DNA from: an uncultured Phocaeicola sp.
Lineage (GTDB): Bacteria; Bacteroidota; Bacteroidia; Bacteroidales; Bacteroidaceae
Direction: 5' to 3'
Length of the DNA: 6,754 bases
NCBI GenBank assembly: GCA_948956705.1
Contig: CARCZS010000055.1
Span: forward strand, 1-6,754
The first letter of the stretch is position 1. Each line of letters opens with the position of its first letter. The notes below the pieces were generated by a model. The model searched no databases. It had not been told where the DNA came from and was given only the letters and a program-made list of their open reading frames with translations. The position numbers and the translations under genes were made by a program. Of the stretch, positions 1 through 6,208 are shown piece after piece.

Positions 1-39
1 CCTATCATCTTCATATGCCATCTTATTTTTTAGAGACAT
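1..39 (-). CDS. possible 5' end of a further minus-strand gene (partial, unrecognised)
   Basis: An ATG at 39-37 on the minus strand opens 13 codons, reading MSLKNKMAYEDDR, that run to the window edge. A purine-rich stretch AGGTAGGGA lies roughly 10-20 nt upstream and could help ribosome binding. The candidate would lie 80 nt downstream of the potD stop, in the same direction as the operon. Thirteen open codons are very weak evidence, and no family can be recognised. It could equally be non-coding sequence after the operon. Confidence 0.25.
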   Translation of the reverse strand, partial: MSLKNKMAYEDDR

Positions 40-119
40 TTACTGAATATCCCTACCTAAAGATTGGATTCCCTAAATCGTTTTATCAGCAAGACTAAAT
101 GTTTCCTTCCCTTATAAAG

Positions 120-1454
120 TCATTTCTTTCTTCGATGATTCCTGCGAGGATATTGAGCCTTTTCATGCTGATAACGCTGAAGTTTTCTATACACGGTGAA
201 TACTACCATAATCCCGGCAGATACCAGAATCACAATAACCACGCCTACCCCCAAATTATCCCCCTTTACACGCGACCACATTTCCAAGACCAATTCGGTC
301 TTGTCACCGGAATCACGAATCATGGCACAACGCTCCACCACTGTACGGTCAGGATACTGTACCTTATCTATTTGTATACTATCGGCAGCAGGACCGAAAA
401 AATAGCTTAAATCTGCAAAGTAAGATAAAGTAGTATCTATTTTTGCCTCCAAAATCTCGGGAGTAGCAACGGCACTCACATAACCACAGGCGTCCATATT
501 ACGTAAAGCCACATCGGGACGGCATAAATAATTAATAAAATAACTGGCAGCCTTTTTATTTCTAGCATACTTAGGGATCACCCATCCGTCATACCACACA
601 TTACTTCCTTCCATCGGCACCTCATAGTCCAGATGGATACCCACTCCTTCAGCCTCTTCTATCGCCCATACCGCATCCCCGCTCCAGGTCATGTTCAGCC
701 ATGCTTTACCTTTAGTCATCATTTCCTTGCCAAAATCAGCTTCCCAACCTGCTATTAAGGGTTTCATGGCTTTCAGATACTTCTCAACTGTATCGATGGA
801 TGCTTGCGAATAGTTGTTCATCAACTCCTCTACCGTAACCTTGCCTTTTTTCAAATCCTCGGCATTGGCATAAATCAATGCGGTACCATATGCATCACGA
901 TAACTTTCCTTCATCAGGATCTTGTTCTCATATTTCAGATTCCAAAGACTGGCCCAAGTCCTGGCATCTTCCGTTGGAACATGATCGGTATTAAAAAGGA
1001 TACCTGCTGTTCCCCACATATAACCGATGGCATAATCTGAAGCACGATGCCCCGACCAGCTCAATTTATCCAATTGTTCACGGATATAAGGAGATTCATT
1101 ATGCAGATAATTGGGGGTCTTTCCAAAAACGGTATCAATGGGAAGCAATAAACCTTTCCTCAGCATGCGCTCTATGATATACTCCGAAGGACAAACTACA
1201 TCAAAATCTTCATGCCCGCGTTCTATCTTGGTCAACATGATTTCATTGATGTCAAAAGTCTGATAGACAATCCGAATATCTTCCCCCGTCTGTTCTTTGT
1301 ACCACCGGGGAAATTCCGCCAACATATCCTCATCAATGTAATCGGCCCAATTATATATTTTCAGCACACTCTCACGAGGCTCTGTGTTATAGCATCCGGT
1401 TAAAGAGAATAACGCGCACACACACACCATCAGCCATCTATTTATTTTCCTCAT
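120..1454 (-). CDS. potD: PotD, spermidine/putrescine ABC transporter substrate-binding lipoprotein with C-terminal membrane anchor
   Basis: This is the substrate-binding component of the polyamine importer, and it captures putrescine or spermidine outside the inner membrane. The N-terminus is a lipoprotein signal ending in the lipobox LTGC, with C21 as the lipidated residue. The fold starts with KIYNWADYI, matching the YNW..Y start of E. coli PotD. Candidate ligand-site residues by that comparison are W36, Y39, S90, Y92, W257, W287, D289 and Y325. At 444 residues it is about 95 longer than E. coli PotD (348). Much of the excess is a C-terminal hydrophobic helix (about 401-422) followed by the basic tail RKLQRYQHEK...RRKK, which should be cytoplasmic. 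The ATG at 1454 is 3 nt after the potC stop. It is preceded by a strong Shine-Dalgarno AAAGGAGG, 7 nt upstream and lying within the last codons of potC. It is the last gene of the operon. The family call is secure; the preference between putrescine and spermidine is not visible. Confidence 0.95.
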   Translation of the reverse strand: MRKINRWLMVCVCALFSLTGCYNTEPRESVLKIYNWADYIDEDMLAEFPRWYKEQTGEDIRIVYQTFDINEIMLTKIERGHEDFDVVCPSEYIIERMLRKGLLLPIDTVFGKTPNYLHNESPYIREQLDKLSWSGHRASDYAIGYMWGTAGILFNTDHVPTEDARTWASLWNLKYENKILMKESYRDAYGTALIYANAEDLKKGKVTVEELMNNYSQASIDTVEKYLKAMKPLIAGWEADFGKEMMTKGKAWLNMTWSGDAVWAIEEAEGVGIHLDYEVPMEGSNVWYDGWVIPKYARNKKAASYFINYLCRPDVALRNMDACGYVSAVATPEILEAKIDTTLSYFADLSYFFGPAADSIQIDKVQYPDRTVVERCAMIRDSGDKTELVLEMWSRVKGDNLGVGVVIVILVSAGIMVVFTVYRKLQRYQHEKAQYPRRNHRRKK

Positions 1455-1457
1455 TTT

Positions 1458-2249
1458 TTATACCTCCTTTTTCTTGCCTGCACGGCGATTGATGATAACC
1501 AGCAATACCAGCACCAATACGAATATAATGGTAGAAAGCGGACGAAGTTCAGGGGTCAACCCTCCTTTCCGTGCATCCGCATAAATATAGGTGGAAAGAG
1601 TTTCAAGCCCTTCATTACCAATAGTAAATACAGTCACGGCAAAATCGTCAATGGACAAAGTCACCGCCAACATAAAACCTGAAATCATTCCCGGAAGAAT
1701 CTCAGGAACAATCACCTTGCGGAGTGCCTGCATAGGAGTAGCCCCCAAGTCAAGCGCCGCCTCATAAATATTCGGATTCATCTGTTTCAAACGCGGCAAC
1801 ACACTTAACACCACATATGGAGTACAGAATGTGATATGTGCAAGCACTACAGTGGTATATCCTTGTGGAATACCCAAAGATACGAACAGCAAGAATAGAG
1901 ATATACCAATAATAATATCTCCATTCAAAATAGGAATATTATTGACAAAACTGATTGCTTTACGGGCACGGGGACGAAGATTGAATATGCCGATTGCCGT
2001 AATACTGCCCAGCAAGGTGGATACGGTAGCTGCAATAAAGGCAATGCTCAAGGTATTGACCAAGGCATTTGTCAATGAATGATGTGTACCTGCAACAAAT
2101 AGGGATGAATAGAGTTTGGTGGAAAACCCGGTCCAGTTGCCCAGCACCTTTGCTTCGGTAAACGAATAGATCATAATGATAAAAATAGGCGCATAAAGCA
2201 ATAGCAGAAGCAGCCACAAATACCCCTGACACAAAATTTTCTTTACCAT
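1458..2249 (-). CDS. potC: PotC, polyamine ABC transporter permease
   Basis: This is an inner-membrane permease subunit of the polyamine importer, expected to pair with PotB to form the translocation path. Its 263 residues match the usual PotC length (264 in E. coli). About six membrane segments are visible, near residues 8-30, 63-85, 103-125, 131-150, 184-205 and 238-255. The cytoplasmic coupling loop that docks on the ATPase is the classic EAA motif, EAALDLGATPMQALRKVIVP at 163-182. The SIDDFAVTVF stretch near 199-208 is typical of PotC-type permeases. The ATG at 2249 overlaps the end of potB in ATGGTAA, a 7-nt overlap suggesting translational coupling. AAGGAGG lies a few bases upstream of the start, inside potB. 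The last codons (KKKEV) encode the ribosome-binding site of potD. Confidence 0.95.
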   Translation of the reverse strand: MVKKILCQGYLWLLLLLLYAPIFIIMIYSFTEAKVLGNWTGFSTKLYSSLFVAGTHHSLTNALVNTLSIAFIAATVSTLLGSITAIGIFNLRPRARKAISFVNNIPILNGDIIIGISLFLLFVSLGIPQGYTTVVLAHITFCTPYVVLSVLPRLKQMNPNIYEAALDLGATPMQALRKVIVPEILPGMISGFMLAVTLSIDDFAVTVFTIGNEGLETLSTYIYADARKGGLTPELRPLSTIIFVLVLVLLVIINRRAGKKKEV

Positions 2250-3040
2250 AGTCCGCCTCCTTCGTTATGATCCTTATCATCTGAAGCGAGCAAGGTTGTC
2301 GCACCAATAAGGAACAACATGATCAACGACAAGGCCGCCCCATAATTCCACATACTATTATTAATATTTTCCTGGATAGTAGTGCCAAATAATTTAATAT
2401 TATTCATTGTCAATAATTCGGCAATAGCAAATGTGGAGATAGTAGGCATAAATACCATTAATATACCACTCACAATACCCGGCATAGACAGGGGCAACAC
2501 AGCCTTGAAAAACACTTGCATGGGATTGGCGCCCAAATCTTGCGCCGCTTCCACATAACTTTTATCCAATTTCTGCAAAGTGTTGTAAATAGGATAAATC
2601 ATAAAAGGCAAAAAATTATATACCATACCGAATATCAAAGCCCCCTCTCCTAAAGATACGTTCATAAAATCGAACAAGGCCACCGTAGCCAGTGTACGTA
2701 TTAAAATATTCACCCACATGGGCAAAATAAACAATACCACCACTGTCGATGCATATTTCATCCGCATCTGTGTCAGAATATAGGCAGCAGGATATCCCAA
2801 TAAGATACATACCACTGTTGTGATAATGGCCACGCCAATAGAATAAACAAATGTGTTGATTGCCTCGGGATGGGCGAAAAATTTGGCAAAATTTCCCAAT
2901 GTGAAATGCCCCGCATCATCCATAAATGCATAAACCACTATTAAAAGTAGCGGAAGAATAACAAATACCGCCGAAAATATCACGTAAGGAATAGTCCAAC
3001 TTTTACGTGAAGACAAGAAAAATCGTATCGTTCTGAGCAC
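2243..3040 (-). CDS. potB: PotB, polyamine ABC transporter permease
   Basis: This is the second inner-membrane permease subunit, expected to pair with PotC. Its 265 residues are slightly shorter than E. coli PotB. Membrane segments lie near residues 17-40, 65-88, 98-122, 134-152, 186-206 and 233-252. The EAA coupling loop is EAAQDLGANPMQVFFKAVLP at 164-183. The preceding YNFLPFMIYPIYNTLQKLDK closely resembles the E. coli PotB stretch before its EAA loop. The start is GTG at 3040, 12 nt after the potA stop; no upstream in-frame start is available and the next ATG lies too far into the protein. The only Shine-Dalgarno-like sequence (AAGAGG) directly abuts and overlaps the GTG, which is too close for normal use. 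Translation may therefore depend on ribosomes finishing potA. The end is soluble (SDDKDHNEGGGLW) and overlaps the potC start. Confidence 0.93.
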   Translation of the reverse strand: MLRTIRFFLSSRKSWTIPYVIFSAVFVILPLLLIVVYAFMDDAGHFTLGNFAKFFAHPEAINTFVYSIGVAIITTVVCILLGYPAAYILTQMRMKYASTVVVLFILPMWVNILIRTLATVALFDFMNVSLGEGALIFGMVYNFLPFMIYPIYNTLQKLDKSYVEAAQDLGANPMQVFFKAVLPLSMPGIVSGILMVFMPTISTFAIAELLTMNNIKLFGTTIQENINNSMWNYGAALSLIMLFLIGATTLLASDDKDHNEGGGLW

Positions 3041-3052
3041 CTCTTTTCTTTA

Positions 3053-4447
3053 TTATGATTCTACAATCTGAGTTATTTTTATACTTTCGGGAAAGATGCT
3101 GATACCTACATGATCACCATTGTCCCATACATCATTGGTATCAACAAAAATATCCTCACCCCAGTCCGATGACACAGTGAGGTGATAATGATCTCCCTTA
3201 TATAGGATAAAACGTACATCTCCGGTTAAAGTTCCATCCTCTTCATTATCCTGCAAAATGATATCCTTGAAATCTACCTGCACTTTTACTTTAGTTCCCG
3301 GCTCAATGTCAACCACTGGCAGACACTCAAACGTACATCCCAGAAATTCCACATGCGTTCCATCTGTCAGTTCTCCTTCAAACGTATTGCATACACGTTC
3401 TTTTTTCATAATATGGATATCAAAAGGTTTTATCAACAAACCTACCTGCTCACCCACAGCAAAATGATGATAGTCCTGTACAATAAATTCATAACCATTG
3501 GCCTCGACCACCATTTCATAATGCACACCTTTAAAGATGGATGAGGTTACGATACCTGAAATCTGTGAAGCATCCGAATCCGGAAAAATATACCAATCTT
3601 CAGGACGTACCACAACATCTACCGGCATATTTTCACCGAAACCTTCATCTACACATTCAAATTCCACTCCTGCAAAACGCACAAGCTTGTCCTGTATCAT
3701 AGTTCCGTTCAGAATATTGCTCTCACCTATAAAATCAGCTACAAACGAATTGATGGGTTCGTTATAAATATCCACCGGTGTTCCGATCTGCTGTATTTTT
3801 CCTTCACTCATTACAACAATCGTGTCGCTCAGTGTTAAAGCTTCCTCTTGGTCATGCGTCACATAAATAAAAGTGATGCCCAATGTCTTATGCATCTCTT
3901 TTAATTCCATCTGCATATCTTTACGCATCTTCAAGTCCAAAGCAGCCAAAGGCTCATCCAGCAACAACACCTCCGGCTCATTGACAATAGCACGGGCTAT
4001 GGCTACACGCTGTTGCTGCCCGCCCGACAAGGAATTCACATCCCGATACTCATAGTCCGTCATCCCTACCATACGAAGAGCAGCCTTTACTTTCTTCTCG
4101 ATAGTCTGCTTAGAGATCTTTTTCAATTTCAATCCGAAGGCAATATTATCGAACACATTCAAATGAGGGAACAAAGCATACTTCTGGAACACAGTATTTA
4201 CCGGACGCTTATGCGGAGGTGTCTGCGTGATCTCTTTTCCAGCTATCTTTATCTCGCCTTCCGAAGCAGTCTGAAAACCGGCAATCAAACGTAAAAGAGT
4301 TGTCTTTCCGCAACCGGAGGGCCCCAACACAGTTACAAACTCACCTTTTTTTACATATAAATTAATGTTATCCAAGACCATTTTATCACCAAAAAACTTG
4401 GAAACACCTTTTACCTCAATTATATAATTAGATTGTTGCATACTCAT
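3053..4447 (-). CDS. potA: PotA, polyamine ABC transporter ATPase with duplicated TOBE-like C-terminus
   Basis: This is the cytoplasmic ATPase that powers polyamine import through PotB and PotC. Numbering is from the ATG at 4447. Visible motifs are Walker [10 protein letters not shown] (42-50), Q-loop Q88, signature LSGGQ (140-144), Walker B VLLLDEP (160-166, catalytic E165), the D-loop ALD (169-171) and switch H198 in [10 protein letters not shown] regulatory TOBE-like region follows and appears to occur twice, at about 255-347 and 365-459. This makes the protein 464 residues against 378 in E. coli PotA. An in-frame ATG exists upstream at 4483, but it lies upstream of the likely -7 element at 4470-4463 and would not be in the transcript, so 4447 is preferred; 4441 is also possible. 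No Shine-Dalgarno is present. It is the first gene of the operon. Confidence 0.95.
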   Translation of the reverse strand: MSMQQSNYIIEVKGVSKFFGDKMVLDNINLYVKKGEFVTVLGPSGCGKTTLLRLIAGFQTASEGEIKIAGKEITQTPPHKRPVNTVFQKYALFPHLNVFDNIAFGLKLKKISKQTIEKKVKAALRMVGMTDYEYRDVNSLSGGQQQRVAIARAIVNEPEVLLLDEPLAALDLKMRKDMQMELKEMHKTLGITFIYVTHDQEEALTLSDTIVVMSEGKIQQIGTPVDIYNEPINSFVADFIGESNILNGTMIQDKLVRFAGVEFECVDEGFGENMPVDVVVRPEDWYIFPDSDASQISGIVTSSIFKGVHYEMVVEANGYEFIVQDYHHFAVGEQVGLLIKPFDIHIMKKERVCNTFEGELTDGTHVEFLGCTFECLPVVDIEPGTKVKVQVDFKDIILQDNEEDGTLTGDVRFILYKGDHYHLTVSSDWGEDIFVDTNDVWDNGDHVGISIFPESIKITQIVES

Positions 4448-4462
4448 TTTGTAATTGAGTTG

Positions 4463-4470
4463 CAAAATTA
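4463..4470 (-). promoter_or_regulatory. probable Bacteroides-type -7 promoter element of the potABCD operon
   Basis: On the minus strand this reads TAATTTTG, an exact match to the Bacteroides -7 consensus TAnnTTTG. No good -33 TTTG occurs at the usual spacing; the best candidate is TTTA about 25 nt upstream. Transcription would start near 4456, leaving a leader of about 10 nt before the ATG at 4447. The element overlaps a small inverted repeat, GTAATT (4471-4466) with AATTAC (4457-4452), which may be a hairpin, an operator or chance. Confidence 0.55.
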
Positions 4471-4522
4471 CGGTATTTTTCAAGAATGGAGGATATAAAT
4501 AAAGTAATATTTATTCATCCGA

Positions 4523-4812
4523 CTAATAATTTTCCATTGTGCGTACTATTTCTCTTCTCCCAGCAAAGTGAATGATAGGCTTTTGAGAAATTGTAAACAA
4601 AAAAATGAGACCTTCTCCCTGCTCGGATTCAACATCTACCCGATCTCCACCTCCGGATTATTTTTATTCCGTAATTGAAATAATTCCTCCAAATCGTACA
4701 TCATTGCATTAATATTCACATCACTCTACACAAACTTCAATGTGCCCGATTCGATTTTCGAAAGATCCAGAATATTACCGATCAACTGTAACAGTAAGGC
4801 AGCCCCCTGTAC
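4523..4812 (-). pseudogene. remnant of a sensor histidine kinase (dimerisation-domain end plus ATPase-domain end, internally deleted)
   Basis: The minus strand from 4812 translates as VQGAALLLQLIGNILDLSKI followed by ESGTLKFV, a stop codon (4728-4726), then SDVNINAMMYDLEELFQLRN and KNNPEVEI. This is the characteristic end of the histidine kinase dimerisation helix and the linker to the ATPase domain in Bacteroides hybrid sensor kinases. In another reading frame the homology resumes at VDVESEQGEGLIFLFTISQK, the late glycine-rich box of the HATPase_c domain, and ends at a TAG (4525-4523). The H-box, the N-box and the first glycine box are missing. The fragment thus carries an in-frame stop, a frame change and a large internal deletion, and cannot make a kinase. 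It lies in the same direction as potA, ending about 50 nt upstream of the potA -7 element. The family assignment rests on motif recognition only. Confidence 0.8.
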
Positions 4813-4937
4813 AAATTATAACCAAAGGAATTGAATGAGTGCCCATAAAATTCAAAAAAAGCAAAGCAAAACTATAGATTCCTTATTTCATTCTGAAAAT
4901 AAAAACCTTTTTTCCGCAAACATATTAATTAAGTAGT

Positions 4938-4945
4938 TATCTTTG
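4938..4945 (+). promoter_or_regulatory. Bacteroides-type -7 promoter element of the thioredoxin-like lipoprotein gene
   Basis: TATCTTTG matches the Bacteroides -7 consensus TAnnTTTG exactly and is followed by CG, a common context. The -33 region at the expected spacing is poor; a T-rich tract occurs around 4908-4914. Transcription would start near 4951, giving a leader of about 18 AT-rich nt with no Shine-Dalgarno. The TTG at 4943, in frame with the downstream gene, lies within this element, which argues against it being the start codon. Confidence 0.7.
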
Positions 4946-4969
4946 CGTTCAAATTATAATCATATTAAA

Positions 4970-6061
4970 ATGAAAAAATTAGTTTATTTATTGGCTGCAG
5001 GAAGTATGGCTTTCGTTGCATGTCAGAATTCGCCTTCCTATAAGGTTACAGGTTCAGTAGAAGACATCACTGATGGCGACACGATCTATTTACAGGAATA
5101 CGCAGGAGGAAACCTTGTAAAACTTGATTCTGCTATTGTCAAAAGCGGAACTTTCGTATTCACCGGAAAACAAGATACGGCTGTAAACCGCTACATCACT
5201 TATATGAAAGGAGACAAGCGTTACTTTACTGATCTTTTTCTTGAAAATGGAAATATTAATGTAACCTTAGGTAAGGAAAGCAAAGTTTCAGGTACTCCTA
5301 ATAACGACGCTTACCAAAAATTCAAAGATGGCTTCATGGCTTTAAGCAAGGAAATGAATGAAATGTACCAAAAGGCTCAAAGCGACACTAGCTTGACAGA
5401 AGAACAGGTAGAAGCTATCATGGCTGAGATTGAAAAGAAAGACAGTGTAGGCATGGATATGGTTTATCAAACAATTGAAGCCAATATCACCAATCCGGTC
5501 GGTGTATATCTGCTCCCTTCCTATGCAGGCGCATTCGAACTCGACAAACAAAAAGCGTTGGTAGAAAAAATTCCCGCTGCATTAGTTAATGAACGTATCA
5601 ACAAGTTGAAAGCCCACATTGAAACTTCAGAGAAAACGGCTGTAGGTCAGAAATACATTGATTTCTCTATGCAGACCCCTGAAGGTAAAACTGTAAGCCT
5701 GTCTGATTTCGTCAGCAAAAATAAATATACTTTGATTGACTTTTGGGCTAGCTGGTGCGGACCTTGCCGTAAAGAAATGCCCAATGTTGTAGAAGCATAC
5801 AAGGCTTTCAAAGATAAAGGCTTCGGAATTGTAGGTATTTCTTTAGACGAGAATGCAGACAAGTGGAAAGAGGCTATCACTGCCTTGAATATTACATGGC
5901 CGCAAATGTCTGACCTGCAAGGTTGGAACAATGCAGGTGCAAAACTTTATGGTGTCAATTCAATTCCTGCTACCGTATTGGTTGATCAGGAAGGTACCAT
6001 TGTTGCACGTAATCTCCGTGGAGATGCCATCAAGTCCAAACTGAACGAACTATTGAAATAA
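4970..6061 (+). CDS. TlpA/ResA-type thioredoxin-like lipoprotein with N-terminal DUF4369-like domain
   Basis: This is a 363-residue envelope protein likely to act as a thiol-disulfide oxidoreductase facing the periplasm. A short signal peptide ends in a lipobox (AFVAC, C18 lipidated). Residues about 22-120 (YKVTGSVEDITDGDTIYLQEY onward) resemble the beta-rich DUF4369 domain often found ahead of Bacteroidetes thioredoxins. Residues about 120-225 are a charged helical linker. Residues about 226-363 are an AhpC/TSA-TlpA fold with the active site WCGPC (C263, C266) and the cis-proline in SIPAT (P333). Both redox cysteines are present, so activity is plausible; the client protein cannot be told. 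The ATG at 4970 is chosen because it directly precedes the KK-hydrophobic signal and sits just after the promoter. It is transcribed divergently from pot, appears monocistronic, and is followed by hairpin terminators. Confidence 0.9.
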   Translation: MKKLVYLLAAGSMAFVACQNSPSYKVTGSVEDITDGDTIYLQEYAGGNLVKLDSAIVKSGTFVFTGKQDTAVNRYITYMKGDKRYFTDLFLENGNINVTLGKESKVSGTPNNDAYQKFKDGFMALSKEMNEMYQKAQSDTSLTEEQVEAIMAEIEKKDSVGMDMVYQTIEANITNPVGVYLLPSYAGAFELDKQKALVEKIPAALVNERINKLKAHIETSEKTAVGQKYIDFSMQTPEGKTVSLSDFVSKNKYTLIDFWASWCGPCRKEMPNVVEAYKAFKDKGFGIVGISLDENADKWKEAITALNITWPQMSDLQGWNNAGAKLYGVNSIPATVLVDQEGTIVARNLRGDAIKSKLNELLK

Positions 6062-6092
6062 AATAACTGCAAAATAGTTTACAAAGTAAAAT

Positions 6093-6126
6093 GAAGGTGT
6101 GTCAAAATGCACACCTTCTGTTTTTT
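6093..6126 (+). terminator. rho-independent terminator after the thioredoxin-like gene (possibly also the insertion-sequence end)
   Basis: A perfect 9-bp stem GAAGGTGTG (6093-6101) / CACACCTTC (6110-6118), with an 8-nt loop, is followed by TG and six T residues (6121-6126). It lies 31 nt after the stop codon of the lipoprotein gene, so it is well placed to end that transcript. The GGTGTGTCAAAATG portion may instead, or also, belong to the terminal inverted repeat of the following insertion sequence. Confidence 0.75.
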
Positions 6127-6130
6127 ACGC

Positions 6131-6164
6131 ACAAAGCCCCGACTTTCACAAGCTGGGGCTTTGT
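6131..6164. terminator. second hairpin in the insertion-sequence leader
   Basis: A perfect 10-bp stem ACAAAGCCCC (6131-6140) / GGGGCTTTGT (6155-6164) encloses a 14-nt loop with a possible inner CTT/AAG pairing. The stem is GC-rich in its inner half. On the plus strand it lacks a long T-run (TTTGTTATT), and on the minus strand it is followed by a weak T-rich stretch. It could be a back-up or bidirectional terminator. Its right arm contains the TTTG that may serve as the -33 element of the transposase promoter. Confidence 0.5.
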
Positions 6165-6190
6165 TATTACCTAAAGATTTTGTATCTTTA
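6160..6190 (+). promoter_or_regulatory. putative promoter of the transposase gene
   Basis: TTTG at 6160-6163 and TATCTTTA at 6183-6190 match the Bacteroides -33 (TTTG) and -7 (TAnnTTTG, last base differing) elements with a 19-nt spacer. A transcript would start near 6196, with only about a dozen leader nt before the ATG at 6209. It would therefore lack the hairpin at 6164-6198. The call is by motif and spacing only. Confidence 0.5.
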
Positions 6191-6198
6191 GGTAATAA
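6164..6198. repeat. 15-bp perfect inverted repeat just upstream of the transposase start
   Basis: TTATTACCTAAAGAT (6164-6178) is exactly complementary to ATCTTTAGGTAATAA (6184-6198), with a 5-nt loop TTTGT. The right arm ends 10 nt before the transposase ATG and contains the only purine-rich bases (AGG) resembling a ribosome-binding site. In RNA reading through from upstream it would form a stable, AU-rich hairpin. In DNA it overlaps the putative -7 element and could also be an operator or a transposase-binding site. Confidence 0.8.
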
Positions 6199-6208
6199 GA
6201 ATTTCACT

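Larger units (their letters stand above)
4471..4969. other. divergent intergenic region between potA and the thioredoxin-like lipoprotein gene
   Basis: About 500 bases without an intact gene. Starting at the potA side, it holds upstream sequence of the pot promoter, a decayed histidine kinase fragment on the minus strand (4523-4812), an AT-rich stretch (about 4813-4937) in which no gene, RNA or strong hairpin is visible, and the -7 element plus leader of the plus-strand lipoprotein gene. No terminator-like hairpin with a T-run is seen, as expected for a divergent region. Confidence 0.7.

Noticed and set aside
54..64. The 11-mer TACCTAAAGAT occurs at 54-64 and again at 6168-6178 (inverted at 6184-6194), suggesting a shared element or insertion-sequence footprint
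   Set aside because: Several 11-base matches are expected by chance in a window of this size, and the flanking bases do not match. It is not enough to claim a second element end.
40..119. Search for a terminator after potD
   Set aside because: Only short direct repeats (CTAAAT twice) and a small GGATTCCC-type palindrome are visible. No stem followed by a T-run on the minus strand was found, so none is reported.
99..410. A 103-codon plus-strand frame opposite the potD 3' end
   Set aside because: It is a shadow of potD, whose frame continues through a plausible membrane helix and basic tail.
1960..2307. A 115-codon minus-strand frame overlapping potB and potC
   Set aside because: It lies in an alternative frame across two well-supported permease genes and has no family features.
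4813..4937. Possible small RNA or extra regulatory hairpin in the AT-rich stretch before the lipoprotein promoter
   Set aside because: Only a weak imperfect ATTTCA/TGAAAA pairing near 4885-4899 was found. There is no terminator and no conserved RNA pattern.
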